A stretch of 64,000 nt of DNA from NCBI GenBank assembly GCA_025453605.1, contig JALOPZ010000004.1, positions 1-64,000 of the forward strand, given 5' to 3'. This DNA comes from Candidatus Margulisiibacteriota bacterium (GTDB taxonomy: Bacteria > Margulisbacteria > WOR-1 > O2-12-FULL-45-9 > XYB2-FULL-48-7). The notes under the pieces were generated by a model. It had not been told where the DNA came from. It made no database searches and saw only the letters and a list, made by a program, of their open reading frames with translations. Shown here piece after piece: positions 53,028 to 62,736 of this stretch (the first letter of the stretch is position 1; each line of letters starts with the position of its first letter). The position numbers and the translations under genes were made by a program.

Positions 53028-53810
53028 ATGGAAAAAAAGAAGTACGATCTTGATCTGCTCCGTTTTCAGATGAACCCGCTCCGGCGGTTGATCGTCCCGG
53101 GTCTTTTTCTGCTGGCGATCGTGGTTATCGGGGTAGGCGGCTACATCCGCCTGGAGGGCTGGAATTGGATCGACGCCCTCTACATGGTGACGATCACGCT
53201 GTCGACCGTCGGCTTCCGGGAGGTCCACGACCTCTCGCCGCTCGGCCGGCTCTTTACCATCGGGATAATCGTCACCGGGGTCAGCACCGCGCTCTACGCG
53301 GCCGGGCAGCTGATCGAGATCGTGCTGGAGGGCCAGATCATCGGTTACAGGAGGAGAAAAAAAATGATGAGCACTATCCGGGACCTTAAGGACCATTATA
53401 TTATCTGCGGCTTCGGGCGGGTCGGGCATCAGACCGCGCTGGAACTGAGCCAGGCGGGGGTCCCCTGCGTAGTCATCGATAATAAGCCGGAGGTGGCGCT
53501 GGAACTGGAGCCGCAGGGCATTCCCCATCTGCTCGGCGACATTACCTCCGACGCGATCCTCAAAGAGGCCGGCATCATGACCGCCAAGGGGCTGATCGCC
53601 TCGGCCGATTCCGATACGGCCAACGTCTTTGTCACGCTCTCCGCCCGCGTCTTGAACCCGGAGCTCTACATCATTGCCCGGGCCGGTTATCCCGACGCTG
53701 AAGAAAAGCTGAAAAAAGCCGGTGCCAACCGGGTCATTTCCCCGTACCTGACCGCCGGCAAGCATATGGCCGAGATCGCGGTCAAACACCGGAAAGACGG
53801 AGCCCGGTAA
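53028..53810 (+). CDS. Two-helix potassium channel with RCK N-terminal domain
   Basis: The 260-residue protein has two membrane helices (~20-42 and ~77-97) around a pore with filter TLSTVGFREV, then a Rossmann RCK_N domain with YIICGFGRVGHQTALELSQA and the acidic end VVIDNKPE. The filter reads TVGF instead of TVGYG. The usual TrkA_C domain is absent, and the protein ends shortly after RCK_N. It may be a K+ channel with simplified gating. The stop overlaps the DUF2148 start by 1 nt. Confidence 0.88.
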   Translation: MEKKKYDLDLLRFQMNPLRRLIVPGLFLLAIVVIGVGGYIRLEGWNWIDALYMVTITLSTVGFREVHDLSPLGRLFTIGIIVTGVSTALYAAGQLIEIVLEGQIIGYRRRKKMMSTIRDLKDHYIICGFGRVGHQTALELSQAGVPCVVIDNKPEVALELEPQGIPHLLGDITSDAILKEAGIMTAKGLIASADSDTANVFVTLSARVLNPELYIIARAGYPDAEEKLKKAGANRVISPYLTAGKHMAEIAVKHRKDGAR

Positions 53811-54337
53811 TGAGGCCGGAACCGGATTTTCGCGCCGCCGCGGTCGTCCGGATCGCCGAGGAGATGGCGCTGGCGGCGCGGACCGCGCCTAAAGCGAAGG
53901 GGATCGACCTGCTGGAGATCGTTGTTCTGCAGGGGGACGATATCCTGAAGCTGTCGGCCGGGATGAAAGCGATCGGGGAGCGGGAGAATCACCCGACTTT
54001 TCTGCGCGACTGCGAGAATGTCAAGGCGGCGCAAGCTGTGCTGCTGATCGCGACCAGGCGGCAGACGATCGGCCTGCGTTACTGTTCGTTCTGCGGTCAG
54101 CCGGACTGCGCGGCGGCCGAAAAGCACGGGGTGAATTGCGTTTTTAACGGCGGTGATCTGGGGATCGCGATCGGCTCGGCGGTCGCGGTGGCGGCCGACC
54201 GGCGGGTTGACAACCGGATCATGTACACCGCCGGTAAGGCGGCGATCGAAGCGAAAATGCTGGGACCGGAGATCACGATCGCCTTGGGGATCCCGCTCTC
54301 GGTCTCGAGCAAGAGCCCATTTTTTGACAGGAAGTGA
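53810..54337 (+). CDS. DUF2148 ferredoxin-domain protein
   Basis: The 175-residue protein matches DUF2148: AAVVRIAEEMALAARTAPKA, then GLRYCSFCGQPDC with a cysteine cluster, and VDNRIMYTAGKAAIEAKMLG. The cluster suggests Fe-S or zinc binding. The function is unknown. It is coupled to the K+ channel gene, which may indicate a redox link. Confidence 0.85.
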   Translation: MRPEPDFRAAAVVRIAEEMALAARTAPKAKGIDLLEIVVLQGDDILKLSAGMKAIGERENHPTFLRDCENVKAAQAVLLIATRRQTIGLRYCSFCGQPDCAAAEKHGVNCVFNGGDLGIAIGSAVAVAADRRVDNRIMYTAGKAAIEAKMLGPEITIALGIPLSVSSKSPFFDRK

Positions 54338-54340
54338 CCT

Positions 54341-54835
54341 ATGTTTGACGATATAAAAGTTATCTTTGCCAAAGACCCGGCGGCCAGGAATATTTTTGAG
54401 GTACTGCTTTACCAGGGGCTCTGGGCGATCTGGGGGCATCGTCTGGCGCATCTCCTTTATCGCTGGCATATTCCATTCGTGCCCCGCTTGATCTCGCAGA
54501 TCATGCGGCTTTTAACCTTGATCGAGATCCACCCCGGGGCGACGATCGGCCGCCGCTTTTTTATCGACCATGGCTGCGGCGTAGTGATCGGCGAAACAAC
54601 GGTGATCGGCGATGATGTTCTCCTCTACCAGGGGGTGACGCTGGGTGGGACCGGCAAGGACAAAGGACAACGCCACCCAACGGTTGGCAACAAGGTGGTG
54701 ATCGGGGCTAACGCGATCGTCCTGGGCAATATCACGATCGGCGCCGACGCGCGGATCGGGGCGGGCGCGGTTGTGACCAAACCGGTGCCAGCCGGGGCGA
54801 CCGTCATCGGCAATCCGGCGACGATCGTCGGTTAA
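54341..54835 (+). CDS. cysE: Serine O-acetyltransferase
   Basis: The 164-residue short-type CysE makes O-acetylserine for cysteine. The left-handed beta-helix hexapeptides include [40 protein letters not shown], and [20 protein letters not shown]. cysS follows after 1 nt, giving a cysteine supply-and-use pair. Confidence 0.93.
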   Translation: MFDDIKVIFAKDPAARNIFEVLLYQGLWAIWGHRLAHLLYRWHIPFVPRLISQIMRLLTLIEIHPGATIGRRFFIDHGCGVVIGETTVIGDDVLLYQGVTLGGTGKDKGQRHPTVGNKVVIGANAIVLGNITIGADARIGAGAVVTKPVPAGATVIGNPATIVG

Positions 54836-54836
54836 C

Positions 54837-56258
54837 ATGGCGCTCAAGGTTTACAACACTCTGACCCGAGAGAAAGAGGAGTTCCAGCCGCTTCAGCCGC
54901 CGGCGGTCGGGATGTATGTCTGCGGCATTACCCCCTATGATGAGACCCACCTTGGTCATGCCAGAGCATACGTGACTTTTGACATGATCAGGCGTTATCT
55001 TGAGCATTCCGGGTTTAAGGTCAAACACGTCCAAAATATCACTGATGTTGACGACAAGATCATTGCGAAAAGTAACGAGTTGCGGGTAACGAGTAACGAG
55101 CTAGCGAACAAATATGTCGCTTCGTTCTACGCCGTGATGGACAGGTTGAACGTGCAGCGGGCGACGGAGTATCCCAGGGCAACTGAGAATATTGACGGGA
55201 TGGTCAAGTGGATCGGCGGCCTGATGGAAAAAGGGTTCGCCTATCAGCTGGCCGACGGCGTTTATTTTGAAGTTGATAAGTTCGACGGTTACGGGAAGCT
55301 TTCCGGCAAGAAGAAGGAAGAGCAGGCGCCAGGGGCCAGGGTCCAGACCGACCAGAAGAAAAGGAGCCCGCTCGACTTCGCTTTATGGAAAAAGGCCAAA
55401 CCGGGGGAACCCGCCTGGCCGAGCCCGTGGGGTGAGGGGCGGCCCGGCTGGCATATCGAATGTTCGGTCATGTCTACTAAATACCTCGGCGAGCAATTCG
55501 ACATCCACGGCGGGGGCCTTGACCTCGAATTCCCGCACCACGAGAACGAGACGGCTCAGACCGAGGCGCTGACCGGCCGGTCCCCCTGGGTCAAATACTG
55601 GCTGCACAACGGCTTTGTTAACGTCAACAAGCAGAAGATGAGCAAGTCGCTCGGCAACTTCTTTACGCTCAAGGATATATTCAAGAAATATGACCCGATG
55701 GTCATCCGCTTTTTCCTGCTGATGACCCACTACCGGAGCCCGATCAACTATTCCGACCCGGAGATCGACAGCGTTAAGGAAGGTTTTGAACGGATCCGCG
55801 GCTTTATCCAGAACCTTGATTTTCTGGCCGCCAATACCCGCGAAGAAGCGCCGGAGATCGAGCGGGACGATATGGCCGAAGACTTTATCTCCTTCCGGCA
55901 AAAGTTTCAGGCGGCCATGGACGATGATTTTAATACGGCCGGCGCGCTGGCGGCTATTTTTGACCTGATCAAGTATTGCCGCAAGACCCTGGACGAGGGG
56001 GAAGCGGAAAAAGAGTGTCTGGCCCTGATGAAGAGCACGGTGGTCGAGTTGTGCGGCATCCTTGGGCTGGTCGTCGAGGTCCGGGCGGCGGCGGGCGGCG
56101 GCGAACGCGCCGATATCAAGAACCTGGTGGCCAGGCGCGAGGCGGCCCGGCGCAACAAAGACTATCAGAGCGCCGATGCGATCAGAAAACAGCTGACCGA
56201 GCTGGGGATCGAGATCGAGGACACGCCGTACGGGACCAAATGGACAAGTCGAATCTGA
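54837..56258 (+). CDS. cysS: Cysteinyl-tRNA synthetase
   Basis: The 473-residue class I synthetase has the zinc Cys and HIGH-like motif in [20 protein letters not shown], the [12 protein letters not shown] zinc segment, the EFPHHENE loop and KMSKSLGNF. Two heptanucleotide tracts lie inside it: 55071-55098, encoding [11 protein letters not shown] after VDDKIIAK, and 55323-55350, encoding [10 protein letters not shown] before the conserved [11 protein letters not shown]. Both are in frame and outside the catalytic motifs. The MFS gene overlaps its 3' end by 19 nt. Confidence 0.95.
   Translation: MALKVYNTLTREKEEFQPLQPPAVGMYVCGITPYDETHLGHARAYVTFDMIRRYLEHSGFKVKHVQNITDVDDKIIAKSNELRVTSNELANKYVASFYAVMDRLNVQRATEYPRATENIDGMVKWIGGLMEKGFAYQLADGVYFEVDKFDGYGKLSGKKKEEQAPGARVQTDQKKRSPLDFALWKKAKPGEPAWPSPWGEGRPGWHIECSVMSTKYLGEQFDIHGGGLDLEFPHHENETAQTEALTGRSPWVKYWLHNGFVNVNKQKMSKSLGNFFTLKDIFKKYDPMVIRFFLLMTHYRSPINYSDPEIDSVKEGFERIRGFIQNLDFLAANTREEAPEIERDDMAEDFISFRQKFQAAMDDDFNTAGALAAIFDLIKYCRKTLDEGEAEKECLALMKSTVVELCGILGLVVEVRAAAGGGERADIKNLVARREAARRNKDYQSADAIRKQLTELGIEIEDTPYGTKWTSRI
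55071..55098 (+). repeat. Heptanucleotide tract 1 in cysS (reverse CGTTACN family)
   Basis: AGTAACG, AGTTGCG, GGTAACG and AGTAACG, the complement of the CGTTACN family of ispE and murE. Confidence 0.8.
55323..55350 (+). repeat. Heptanucleotide tract 2 in cysS (CAGGGTC family)
   Basis: CAGGCGC, CAGGGGC, CAGGGTC and CAGACCG, related to the carB tract at 7083. Confidence 0.75.
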
Positions 56259-57301
56259 TCCAGTTCCTGACCAACGCCGCTCTCTTTTCCGCCGCGATCT
56301 TCATCCCGGTGATGGCCCAGGAGCTGGGTGCCTCACCGTTCGCGATCGGCGCGATCCTGGCCGCCTACAATCTCGCTTTTTTTGCCGCCAATTATCTTTT
56401 TGGCGTTCTGGCCGATCGGGTCTGCCTGCGCCGGATGATCCAGTTCGGGTTGTTGGCGGCGGCGGTGATCTTTCTCCTGCAGCTGTGTGCTCACGACCTG
56501 AGCGGTCTGGCGCTGGTCCGGTCGCTGGCCGGGTTTGCCGCCGGTACTTTCCCGGCTGCCCTGGCCGTTTACGCTTACCAGGCGCGGGCGGGTAAAATGG
56601 GACAGTTCGCGGCCTACACTTCGCTCGGCTGGGGTTTTGGCGCGGTCGCGGCCGGAGTGATCGGCTCGTATAACCTGATCTTTGGCCTGAGCGCGGCGAT
56701 GCTCTTAATCGCTTTCCTCGCTTCCCTTTCCCTGCCGGAGATCTGCCAGGAGGAGCGGGCGCCGTTCTTCCCCTGGCGGCTGGTCCGCAAGAACCTGCGG
56801 GTCTACCTGCCGTATTTTCTCCGGGCGGTCGGTGCCCAGACCAGCTGGTCGATCTTCCCGCTCTACCTGATCTTTACCGGGGCCGACAAGCTCCTGGTCG
56901 GCTTAACTTATTTCATCAATCTCGGGGCGCAGTTCCTCCTGATGCAGCGGGTGGAACGCGTTCATAATCTGTTCCTGATCAATATCGGTCTGCTCGCTTC
57001 GGTGCTGACCTTTATGCTTTACGCCCTCTTTCCGCACATCGGGGTGGTGATGGTGGTCCAGGTCCTGCTGGCGCTCGCTTTTTCCACCCTCCAGGTCGGG
57101 GCCCAGCAGGAGCTGTTGCGTAATAACCGGGAGAAGGCGACGGTGATCGGCCTGCTCAACTCGATCTCCAACTTTACCGCCGTCATCGGCCCGTTCCTGG
57201 CCGGCGCGATCCTGAACCAATGGGACTTTGCGGCGGTAATGTGGTTCTCCGCCGTGGTCTCATTTGCCGGTTTAGTTGCCTTTACTTCCGTGCTAGAATA
57301 A
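56240..57301 (+). CDS. Major facilitator superfamily transporter
   Basis: The 353-residue protein has about ten to eleven hydrophobic helices. The GAILAAYNLAFFAANYLFGV and LADRVCLRRMIQFG segments form the loop 2-3 pattern of MFS transporters, and SLAGFAAGTFPAALAVYAYQ fits helix 4. The substrate is unknown. It is slightly short for 12 helices. The ATG overlaps cysS. TGCTAGAAT at its 3' end serves serS. Confidence 0.85.
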   Translation: MDKSNLIQFLTNAALFSAAIFIPVMAQELGASPFAIGAILAAYNLAFFAANYLFGVLADRVCLRRMIQFGLLAAAVIFLLQLCAHDLSGLALVRSLAGFAAGTFPAALAVYAYQARAGKMGQFAAYTSLGWGFGAVAAGVIGSYNLIFGLSAAMLLIAFLASLSLPEICQEERAPFFPWRLVRKNLRVYLPYFLRAVGAQTSWSIFPLYLIFTGADKLLVGLTYFINLGAQFLLMQRVERVHNLFLINIGLLASVLTFMLYALFPHIGVVMVVQVLLALAFSTLQVGAQQELLRNNREKATVIGLLNSISNFTAVIGPFLAGAILNQWDFAAVMWFSAVVSFAGLVAFTSVLE

Positions 57302-57305
57302 AGCC

Positions 57306-58559
57306 ATGCTGGACCCCAAATTCATCCGCAGCAAACCCGATGACGTGATGGCCGGATTATCCCGGCGGAATTTTGACATCACGGTGATCGAGAGCTGGCT
57401 GCAGAGCGACGAGGAGTGGCGCAAACTGACCACCCACATTGAGGAGCTCAAGGCGAAACAGAACGCCGCCTCGGCCCGGATCGCGGAACTGAAGAAGAAC
57501 AAGCAGGATGCCGCCCCCCTCCTGGCGGAGATGAAAGAGCTGTCCAATTCGATCAAAGACCGGGAAGAGGAACAAAAGCGTTTCGAGAATGAACTGAATA
57601 ATATTCTCCTGAACGTCCCGAACGTGCCGCACGCCGATGTGCCGCCCGGCAAGTCCGGCAAAGATAACCCGGTCGTCCGGGAGTGGGGGGAGAAGCCGAA
57701 ATTCAATTTTACCCCGCGGCCGCACGACGAGGTCGGCAAGCAGCTCGGCTGGCTCGATTTTGACCGGGCCGGCAAGATCTCCGGTTCCCGTTTTATCGTT
57801 TACCGGGGCCACGGCGCGGCGCTGGAACGGGCGCTGATCAGTTTTATGCTTGATCTGCACACCAAAGAGCACGGCTACACCGAGGTCATGACCCCCTTCC
57901 TGGTCAAACCCGAAGCGCTGCGCGGGACCGGCCAGCTCCCCAAGTTTGCCGAAGAGCTCTTTAAGTGCCAGGCTGACGAGCTCTATCTGATCCCGACCGC
58001 CGAGGTTTCGGTCACCAACCTTTACAGCCAGGAGATCATGCCGCCCGGCGTCCTGCCGATCAAGCATTGCTGCTGGACCGCCTGTTTCCGCCGGGAGGCC
58101 GGTTCTTACGGCAAGGATGTTAAAGGGATCATTCGGCAGCACCAGTTCAACAAAGTGGAGCTGGTCAAGTTCGTTGAGCCGGATAGGTCGTACGCCGAGC
58201 TGGAGAGCCTGACGCTGAACGCGGAAGCGGTCCTCCAAAAGCTCGGGTTACCGTACCGGGTCGTGCAGCTCTGCACCGGTGATCTTGGTTTTGCGGCGGC
58301 TAAGACCTATGACCTGGAGGTCTGGTTCCCGAGCGAGAACGCCTACCGGGAGATCTCCTCCTGCTCCAACTTCGAGTCGTTCCAGGCGAGGCGGGCGGGG
58401 ATCCGCTACCGGAAAGATAAGGACGCCAAACCCGAGTTTGTCCACACTTTGAACGGTTCCGGCCTGGCGGTCGGCCGCTGTTTGGCCGCTATTCTGGAGA
58501 ATTGCCAGCAGGCGGACGGGACGATCGCCGTTCCGGCAGCGCTAAAACGCTATCTCTGA
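57306..58559 (+). CDS. serS: Seryl-tRNA synthetase
   Basis: The 417-residue class II synthetase has the N-terminal coiled-coil arm (LKAKQNAASARIAELKKNKQ) that binds the long tRNA arm, the motif 2 region FRREAGSYGKDVKGIIRQHQ, and motif 3 GSGLAVGRCLAAILEN. The ATG lies 6 nt after TGCTAGAAT (57291-57299), so the mRNA is predicted leaderless. Confidence 0.96.
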   Translation: MLDPKFIRSKPDDVMAGLSRRNFDITVIESWLQSDEEWRKLTTHIEELKAKQNAASARIAELKKNKQDAAPLLAEMKELSNSIKDREEEQKRFENELNNILLNVPNVPHADVPPGKSGKDNPVVREWGEKPKFNFTPRPHDEVGKQLGWLDFDRAGKISGSRFIVYRGHGAALERALISFMLDLHTKEHGYTEVMTPFLVKPEALRGTGQLPKFAEELFKCQADELYLIPTAEVSVTNLYSQEIMPPGVLPIKHCCWTACFRREAGSYGKDVKGIIRQHQFNKVELVKFVEPDRSYAELESLTLNAEAVLQKLGLPYRVVQLCTGDLGFAAAKTYDLEVWFPSENAYREISSCSNFESFQARRAGIRYRKDKDAKPEFVHTLNGSGLAVGRCLAAILENCQQADGTIAVPAALKRYL

Positions 58560-58596
58560 TGCAAGTTTTGCGCCCTTCGCCGCGATAAATAAAGTG

Positions 58597-58824
58597 ATGG
58601 TCGCCGATATCTCTTACCATAATATATTTGAACTGAGTTTCCAGCCGGAGATCAAGAACGGCCGGGTGACCGCGCCGTGGCAGCAGGATAAATTTATCAG
58701 CGCCATGAAGGACGTTTTTGACACAGAAATGAAGAAGATGGCCCCGGTCGCCCCGGGCGTTTATCAGCCGATCACCGCGCAGCCGATCGCCCCGGATAAC
58801 ATTCCTCCGGCCGTTATCGCCTGA
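58597..58824 (+). CDS. Small hypothetical protein
   Basis: The 75-residue product (VADISYHNIFELSFQPEIKN ...) has no signal or membrane segment and a proline-rich C-terminus. It fills the gap between serS and the FmdB gene with only 2 nt before the latter. A GATAAA 8 nt before the start resembles the -10 boxes of other genes. I recognise no family. Confidence 0.5.
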   Translation: MVADISYHNIFELSFQPEIKNGRVTAPWQQDKFISAMKDVFDTEMKKMAPVAPGVYQPITAQPIAPDNIPPAVIA

Positions 58825-58826
58825 TC

Positions 58827-59063
58827 ATGCCGCTCTACGATTACAAATGCGCCAAGTGCGGACATGTCTTTGAGGTCATGCAGAAGATCTCCGACGAACT
58901 GCTGAAGTACTGTCCCGAATGCAAGGGGCCGATCAAGCGGCTGATCTCGCCGGCGGGGATCATTTTCAAGGGTTCGGGCTTTCACGTCACCGACTACGCC
59001 AAGAAAGAAGTTAAAGGGCCAAAAAGTTCTGCAGCAGACGCTTCCCCGCCGAAGTCAAAATAG
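58827..59063 (+). CDS. FmdB-family zinc ribbon protein
   Basis: The 78-residue protein begins [20 protein letters not shown] and has CPEC, giving the CxxC...CxxC zinc ribbon of the FmdB/CxxC_CXXC_SSSS family, followed by [20 protein letters not shown] typical of the family. It is probably a regulatory or RNA-associated zinc protein. Its last 53 bp overlap pabA on the other strand. Confidence 0.92.
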   Translation: MPLYDYKCAKCGHVFEVMQKISDELLKYCPECKGPIKRLISPAGIIFKGSGFHVTDYAKKEVKGPKSSAADASPPKSK

Positions 59064-59574
59064 ATTCCGGGTGGAACTGGACCCCTTCGATCGGCAGTTT
59101 TTTGTGCCTTAACCCCATGATCTCGCCCTCTTTGGTCCAGGCCGAAACTTCCAGTACGGCGGGGAGGCTTTTTTTCTCTACCACCAGCGAATGATAGCGG
59201 GTCGCCGTGAACGGTTTCGGCAAGCCTTTGAAGACCCCCCGGCCGTCATGATAGATCGCCGAGGTCTTGCCGTGCATGATCCGGCCAGCGCGGACGACCT
59301 GGCCGCCGAACACTTCACCGATCGCCTGATGGCCGAGACAGACCCCGAGGATCGGCATTTTGCCGGCGAACTCCATGATCGCCGCTTCGGAGATGCCGGC
59401 ATTACGCGGTTCGCCTGGGCCGGGAGAGATCAGGAGCCGGTCGGGCTTGAGCCGGGCGATCTCGCGCAGCGAGATCTCATCGTTACGGAACACTTTCAGC
59501 TCCGCGCCAAGCTCGCCCAGATACTGGACAAGATTGTAGGTGAACGAGTCGTAGTTATCGATCACGACTATCAT
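59011..59574 (-). CDS. pabA: Aminodeoxychorismate/anthranilate synthase glutaminase subunit
   Basis: The 187-residue class I amidotransferase has [34 protein letters not shown], the Cys nucleophile in [15 protein letters not shown] and the HPES motif [13 protein letters not shown]. It supplies ammonia for 4-amino-4-deoxychorismate (folate) or anthranilate (tryptophan). The partner is not in the window, so which pathway applies is open. ATG 59574 is 6 nt after TGTTATAAT (59589-59581). Confidence 0.93.
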   Translation of the reverse strand: MIVVIDNYDSFTYNLVQYLGELGAELKVFRNDEISLREIARLKPDRLLISPGPGEPRNAGISEAAIMEFAGKMPILGVCLGHQAIGEVFGGQVVRAGRIMHGKTSAIYHDGRGVFKGLPKPFTATRYHSLVVEKKSLPAVLEVSAWTKEGEIMGLRHKKLPIEGVQFHPESILTSAGKRLLQNFLAL

Positions 59575-59594
59575 GCTATAATTATAACACAGTG
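59572..59594. promoter_or_regulatory. 17-bp divergent pabA/femX promoter with palindromic TATAATTATA
   Basis: Plus: TGCTATAAT with TATAAT at 59577-59582, GTG at 59592. Minus: TGTTATAAT with TATAAT at 59586-59581, ATG at 59574. The two -10 boxes overlap by two bases, and only 17 bp separate the start codons. Confidence 0.8.
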
Positions 59595-60659
59595 AATTCA
59601 CGGATCATTACCTACCCGGACAAGGACCGCTGGAACGAATTCGTCGCTAACTCCCCGAACAGCTCGGTCCTGCAGTCGTTCGAGTGGGGCGAGCTCAAGT
59701 CTAATTTTGGCTGGAAACCGCTCCGGATCGCCTTGGAAGAGAACAGCCGGATCGTGGCCGGGATCTCCATCCTGAAACGGACGGTGCCGATCACCAAACA
59801 CGCCCTCTTCTACGCGCCGCGCGGCCCGATCGTCGATTTTCACAACAAAGAACTGCTTAACCGGCTGCTGGGGGCGATCGAGAAAGAAGCGGAAAGGCAT
59901 CACGCCGTTTCGCTCAAGATCGACCCCGAAGTGGCGGAGGATGACCGGGTGGCGGTAACTAACCTGGCCGCGCTCGGCTTTGAGCGGGCCCGCAAGCAGG
60001 TCCAGCCCCGGGCGACCTATATCCTGAACCTGGAGCGGGACCTCGATTCACTGCTGGCCAGCTTTGAAGAAAAGACCCGCTATAATATCCGCCTGGCGGA
60101 AAAGAAGGGGGTCGTGATCCGGGAGGAGCCGGACGAGCACGGGATCGCCCATTTTCACGCGCTCTACCGGGAAACGGCCAAGCGCGATAGCTTTTTGGTC
60201 CACCCGGAGGCGTATTACCAGAAGATCCGTCAACTCCTCTTCCCGGCCGGGCTGGGGACGACCTTCATCGCGTATTACGAACACCGGCCGATCGCCGCGG
60301 TCATCATCTTTGCTTTCGGCCGGACGATCTGGTACATGTACGGCGCGTCCTGTTCGGAATGCCGCAATGTGATGCCGAACCATCTTCTCCACTGGGAAGT
60401 GATCAAGTGGGCAAAGGAGCGGGGGTTTAAAGAATACGATCTCTGGGGGATACCGGCCGATCCCCAGGAAGGGCACCCGCTATACGGCGTTTACCGGTTC
60501 AAAAAAGGTTTTAACGGCGCGCTGGTCAAATATGTCGGCGCTTACGATTTCCCCTACAGCCAGCTTTTCCATTATGCCCTGGAGCACGGCGTGGCGATCT
60601 GGCAGAACCTGCGCAGCCTGCTGACCAAAGGGAAGATCGAGGACTCGTTAAGCGAATGA
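59592..60659 (+). CDS. FemAB-family peptidoglycan bridge aminoacyltransferase
   Basis: The 355-residue protein has two GNAT-like halves: [20 protein letters not shown] near the N-terminus and [41 protein letters not shown]... near the C-terminus, as in FemX/FemAB. These use aminoacyl-tRNA to add amino acids to the stem peptide of lipid II. The GTG start lies 9 nt after TGCTATAAT. It overlaps murE (ATGA), linking it directly to stem-peptide synthesis. Confidence 0.9.
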   Translation: MNSRIITYPDKDRWNEFVANSPNSSVLQSFEWGELKSNFGWKPLRIALEENSRIVAGISILKRTVPITKHALFYAPRGPIVDFHNKELLNRLLGAIEKEAERHHAVSLKIDPEVAEDDRVAVTNLAALGFERARKQVQPRATYILNLERDLDSLLASFEEKTRYNIRLAEKKGVVIREEPDEHGIAHFHALYRETAKRDSFLVHPEAYYQKIRQLLFPAGLGTTFIAYYEHRPIAAVIIFAFGRTIWYMYGASCSECRNVMPNHLLHWEVIKWAKERGFKEYDLWGIPADPQEGHPLYGVYRFKKGFNGALVKYVGAYDFPYSQLFHYALEHGVAIWQNLRSLLTKGKIEDSLSE

Positions 60660-62038
60660 TCCAGTACGATTCGAGGAAAGTTAAGCCTGGCGACACGTTC
60701 GTGGCGATCCCTGGCCTGAAGCACGATGGAGCGGAGTTCATTCCGCAGGCGCTCGCCAACGGCGCCACGACGATCGTGGCGGAGAACCGGGTCGCGGTGC
60801 CGGCCGGGGTCAAGTTCGAACTGGTCCCCTCCGCCCGGCAGGCGCTCGCTTATCTCGCCGCCAAATACTACGATTTCCCCTCGCGTAAATTAAAGCTGAT
60901 CGGCGTGACCGGGACGAAAGGGAAGACGACCGTCTGCTTTCTGGTCCAGTCGATCTTAAAAAAGGCCGGTTTTAAGGCCGGACTGATCGGCACGGTCACC
61001 CACGGGATGACGACCCCCGAATCGGCCGATCTGCAGGCCGAGCTGGCGCGGCTGGTCAAAGAAGGTTACACCCATTGCGTCCTGGAGGTCTCTTCCCACG
61101 CGCTCGCCCAGGAGCGGGTCTACGAGTGCCGCTTTGCGGTTGCGATCTTCACCAACCTGGCGCACGATCACCTCGATTACCACCGGACGATGGCGGAATA
61201 TCTGGAGACGAAGAAGAAATTGTTCGCCCTGCTCGATAACGAGGCAACTGCGATCATCAATATCGACGACCCGGCCGGGGCGGCGGTGATGGGGGTGGTC
61301 AAGGGGGAGGTGGTGCCGTTCGGGATCGACCAGGCGCGCCACGAGCTGCGCAGCACCAAACACAACGAGTTCGATACCGAGGTCGCCGCGGTCCAGATCC
61401 GCGAACGCGAAATGACGGTCAAGCTGAACACGACCGAGATCCGGACCCCGCTGCTGGGGCTTCATAATGTTTATAACATCGCCGCGGCCTGGCAGTGCGG
61501 GATTACTTTGGGGATCCGTCCGGCCATCCTCAAGCAGGGGATCGAAGCGGTGAAAGTTATCCCCGGCCGGCAGGAAGAGGTCGATCTGGGCCAGCCGTTC
61601 CGGGTGATCATCGATTTTGCCCATACGCCGGACAGTTTGCAGAAGCTGCTGGAAACCTATCGGCCGCTGACGAAAGGGAAACTGATCCTTCTCTTCGGCT
61701 GCCCGGGCGACCGTGACCGGGCCAAGCGGCCGCTGATGGGGGAGATCGCCGCGCGGCTGGCTGATCAGGTGATCGTGACGACTGACGACCCGCACGGGGA
61801 GGCCCCGGAAGCGATAATTGAGGAAATTATGAAGGGCATCCCTTCTCGTTACTCGTTACTCGTTACCCGTTACTTGGACCGCAAAGAAGCTATTGCTCAA
61901 GCTTTGCATACGGCACAAAAAGGCGACATTGTCCTTATCGCCGGGCGAGGGCATGAAAAGTATCAGGACTTTAACGGCCAGAAAGTGCCGCTGGATGACA
62001 AAGAAGTGGTCCGAAACTTACTCGTAGGTCAGCGGTAG
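60656..62038 (+). CDS. murE: UDP-N-acetylmuramoyl-tripeptide ligase MurE
   Basis: MurE adds the third residue of the peptidoglycan stem. The P-loop GVTGTKGKTTVCFLVQSILK and the AVIFTNLAHDHLDYH and LLGLHNVYNIAAAW segments are present. The residue-binding motif reads DDPHGEAPEA instead of DNPR of meso-DAP ligases, so the third amino acid is uncertain. It starts at [13 protein letters not shown], about 25 residues shorter than most MurE. A CGTTACN tract (61847-61874) encodes SLLVTRY in the C-terminal domain. Its 3' end overlaps the next gene by 21 bp. Confidence 0.92.
   Translation: MIQYDSRKVKPGDTFVAIPGLKHDGAEFIPQALANGATTIVAENRVAVPAGVKFELVPSARQALAYLAAKYYDFPSRKLKLIGVTGTKGKTTVCFLVQSILKKAGFKAGLIGTVTHGMTTPESADLQAELARLVKEGYTHCVLEVSSHALAQERVYECRFAVAIFTNLAHDHLDYHRTMAEYLETKKKLFALLDNEATAIINIDDPAGAAVMGVVKGEVVPFGIDQARHELRSTKHNEFDTEVAAVQIREREMTVKLNTTEIRTPLLGLHNVYNIAAAWQCGITLGIRPAILKQGIEAVKVIPGRQEEVDLGQPFRVIIDFAHTPDSLQKLLETYRPLTKGKLILLFGCPGDRDRAKRPLMGEIAARLADQVIVTTDDPHGEAPEAIIEEIMKGIPSRYSLLVTRYLDRKEAIAQALHTAQKGDIVLIAGRGHEKYQDFNGQKVPLDDKEVVRNLLVGQR
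61847..61874 (+). repeat. Heptanucleotide tract in murE (CGTTACN family)
   Basis: CGTTACT, CGTTACT, CGTTACC and CGTTACT in perfect phase. Confidence 0.85.
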
Positions 62039-62668
62039 GTTGAGCTTTTTCTTCAGGGCGACGTTGTACTCGTCGATCTTGTTGAGCGCGTAACCGGACT
62101 TGATGTAGTGGGCCGGCGGCGCGCTGAACGCGGTGAGGAAAAAGCCGATGGTGGTGACGACGGCGCCCCCCATGATCACCGGCTGACCGGCGGAAAAAGC
62201 CGCTCCCCCGATCATCGCGGCCAGGCCTAAACTGATGGAAGCGTAGCCGGACCGCCGCCAGACCTTGCGCCCGTCGTTCTTCTCTTTGACCTGATCGTAC
62301 ATCGCCCGGTCGCCGACCAGATCGAGGAACTCGAGGTCGGTCAGCACCTGCACCCCCCCCTTGTAGACATACCATTCGGTCAGCTCGATCTGTTGCGAGC
62401 GGTTGACCGTGGAGGTGTTGACCCGGCCGTATTCATCCCGGTAGCCGTAATCGGAATAGCGGTTGCCGACCCGGTAGGTGGTCGAGCTGATATCGGTGTT
62501 GGAATCGGTCCGGCTCTCGCTGATCGTTCGGGTCTTGGTCGTCAGCTCGAGCTTGTTATGCTGGTAGGTTTGCTGATCAAGATAGAGCTGGTCGGCGGCC
62601 GACAGCTCGGCCAGGGCCAGGGAAGCGGTCAGACTGCAGAGAACAATGGCAAGAAGTGCTTTTTTCAT
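62018..62668 (-). CDS. Exported protein of unknown function
   Basis: The 216-residue protein has a signal peptide (KKALLAIVLCSLTASLALA), a polar middle rich in tyrosine, threonine and serine (DSNTDISSTTYRVGNRYSDY), and two hydrophobic stretches near residues 145-185 with glycine. It may sit in the envelope. The ATG is 6 nt after TATAAT (62680-62675) with a -35 TTCACA (62703-62698) at 17 nt, so it is predicted leaderless. I recognise no family. Its 3' end overlaps murE. Confidence 0.7.
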   Translation of the reverse strand: MKKALLAIVLCSLTASLALAELSAADQLYLDQQTYQHNKLELTTKTRTISESRTDSNTDISSTTYRVGNRYSDYGYRDEYGRVNTSTVNRSQQIELTEWYVYKGGVQVLTDLEFLDLVGDRAMYDQVKEKNDGRKVWRRSGYASISLGLAAMIGGAAFSAGQPVIMGGAVVTTIGFFLTAFSAPPAHYIKSGYALNKIDEYNVALKKKLNLPLTYE

Positions 62669-62736
62669 AGGGTAATTATATGCCTTTTCTACTTCTTTGT
62701 GAATACTAAGTTCGCCCGGAGTGCTAGAATACTTTT

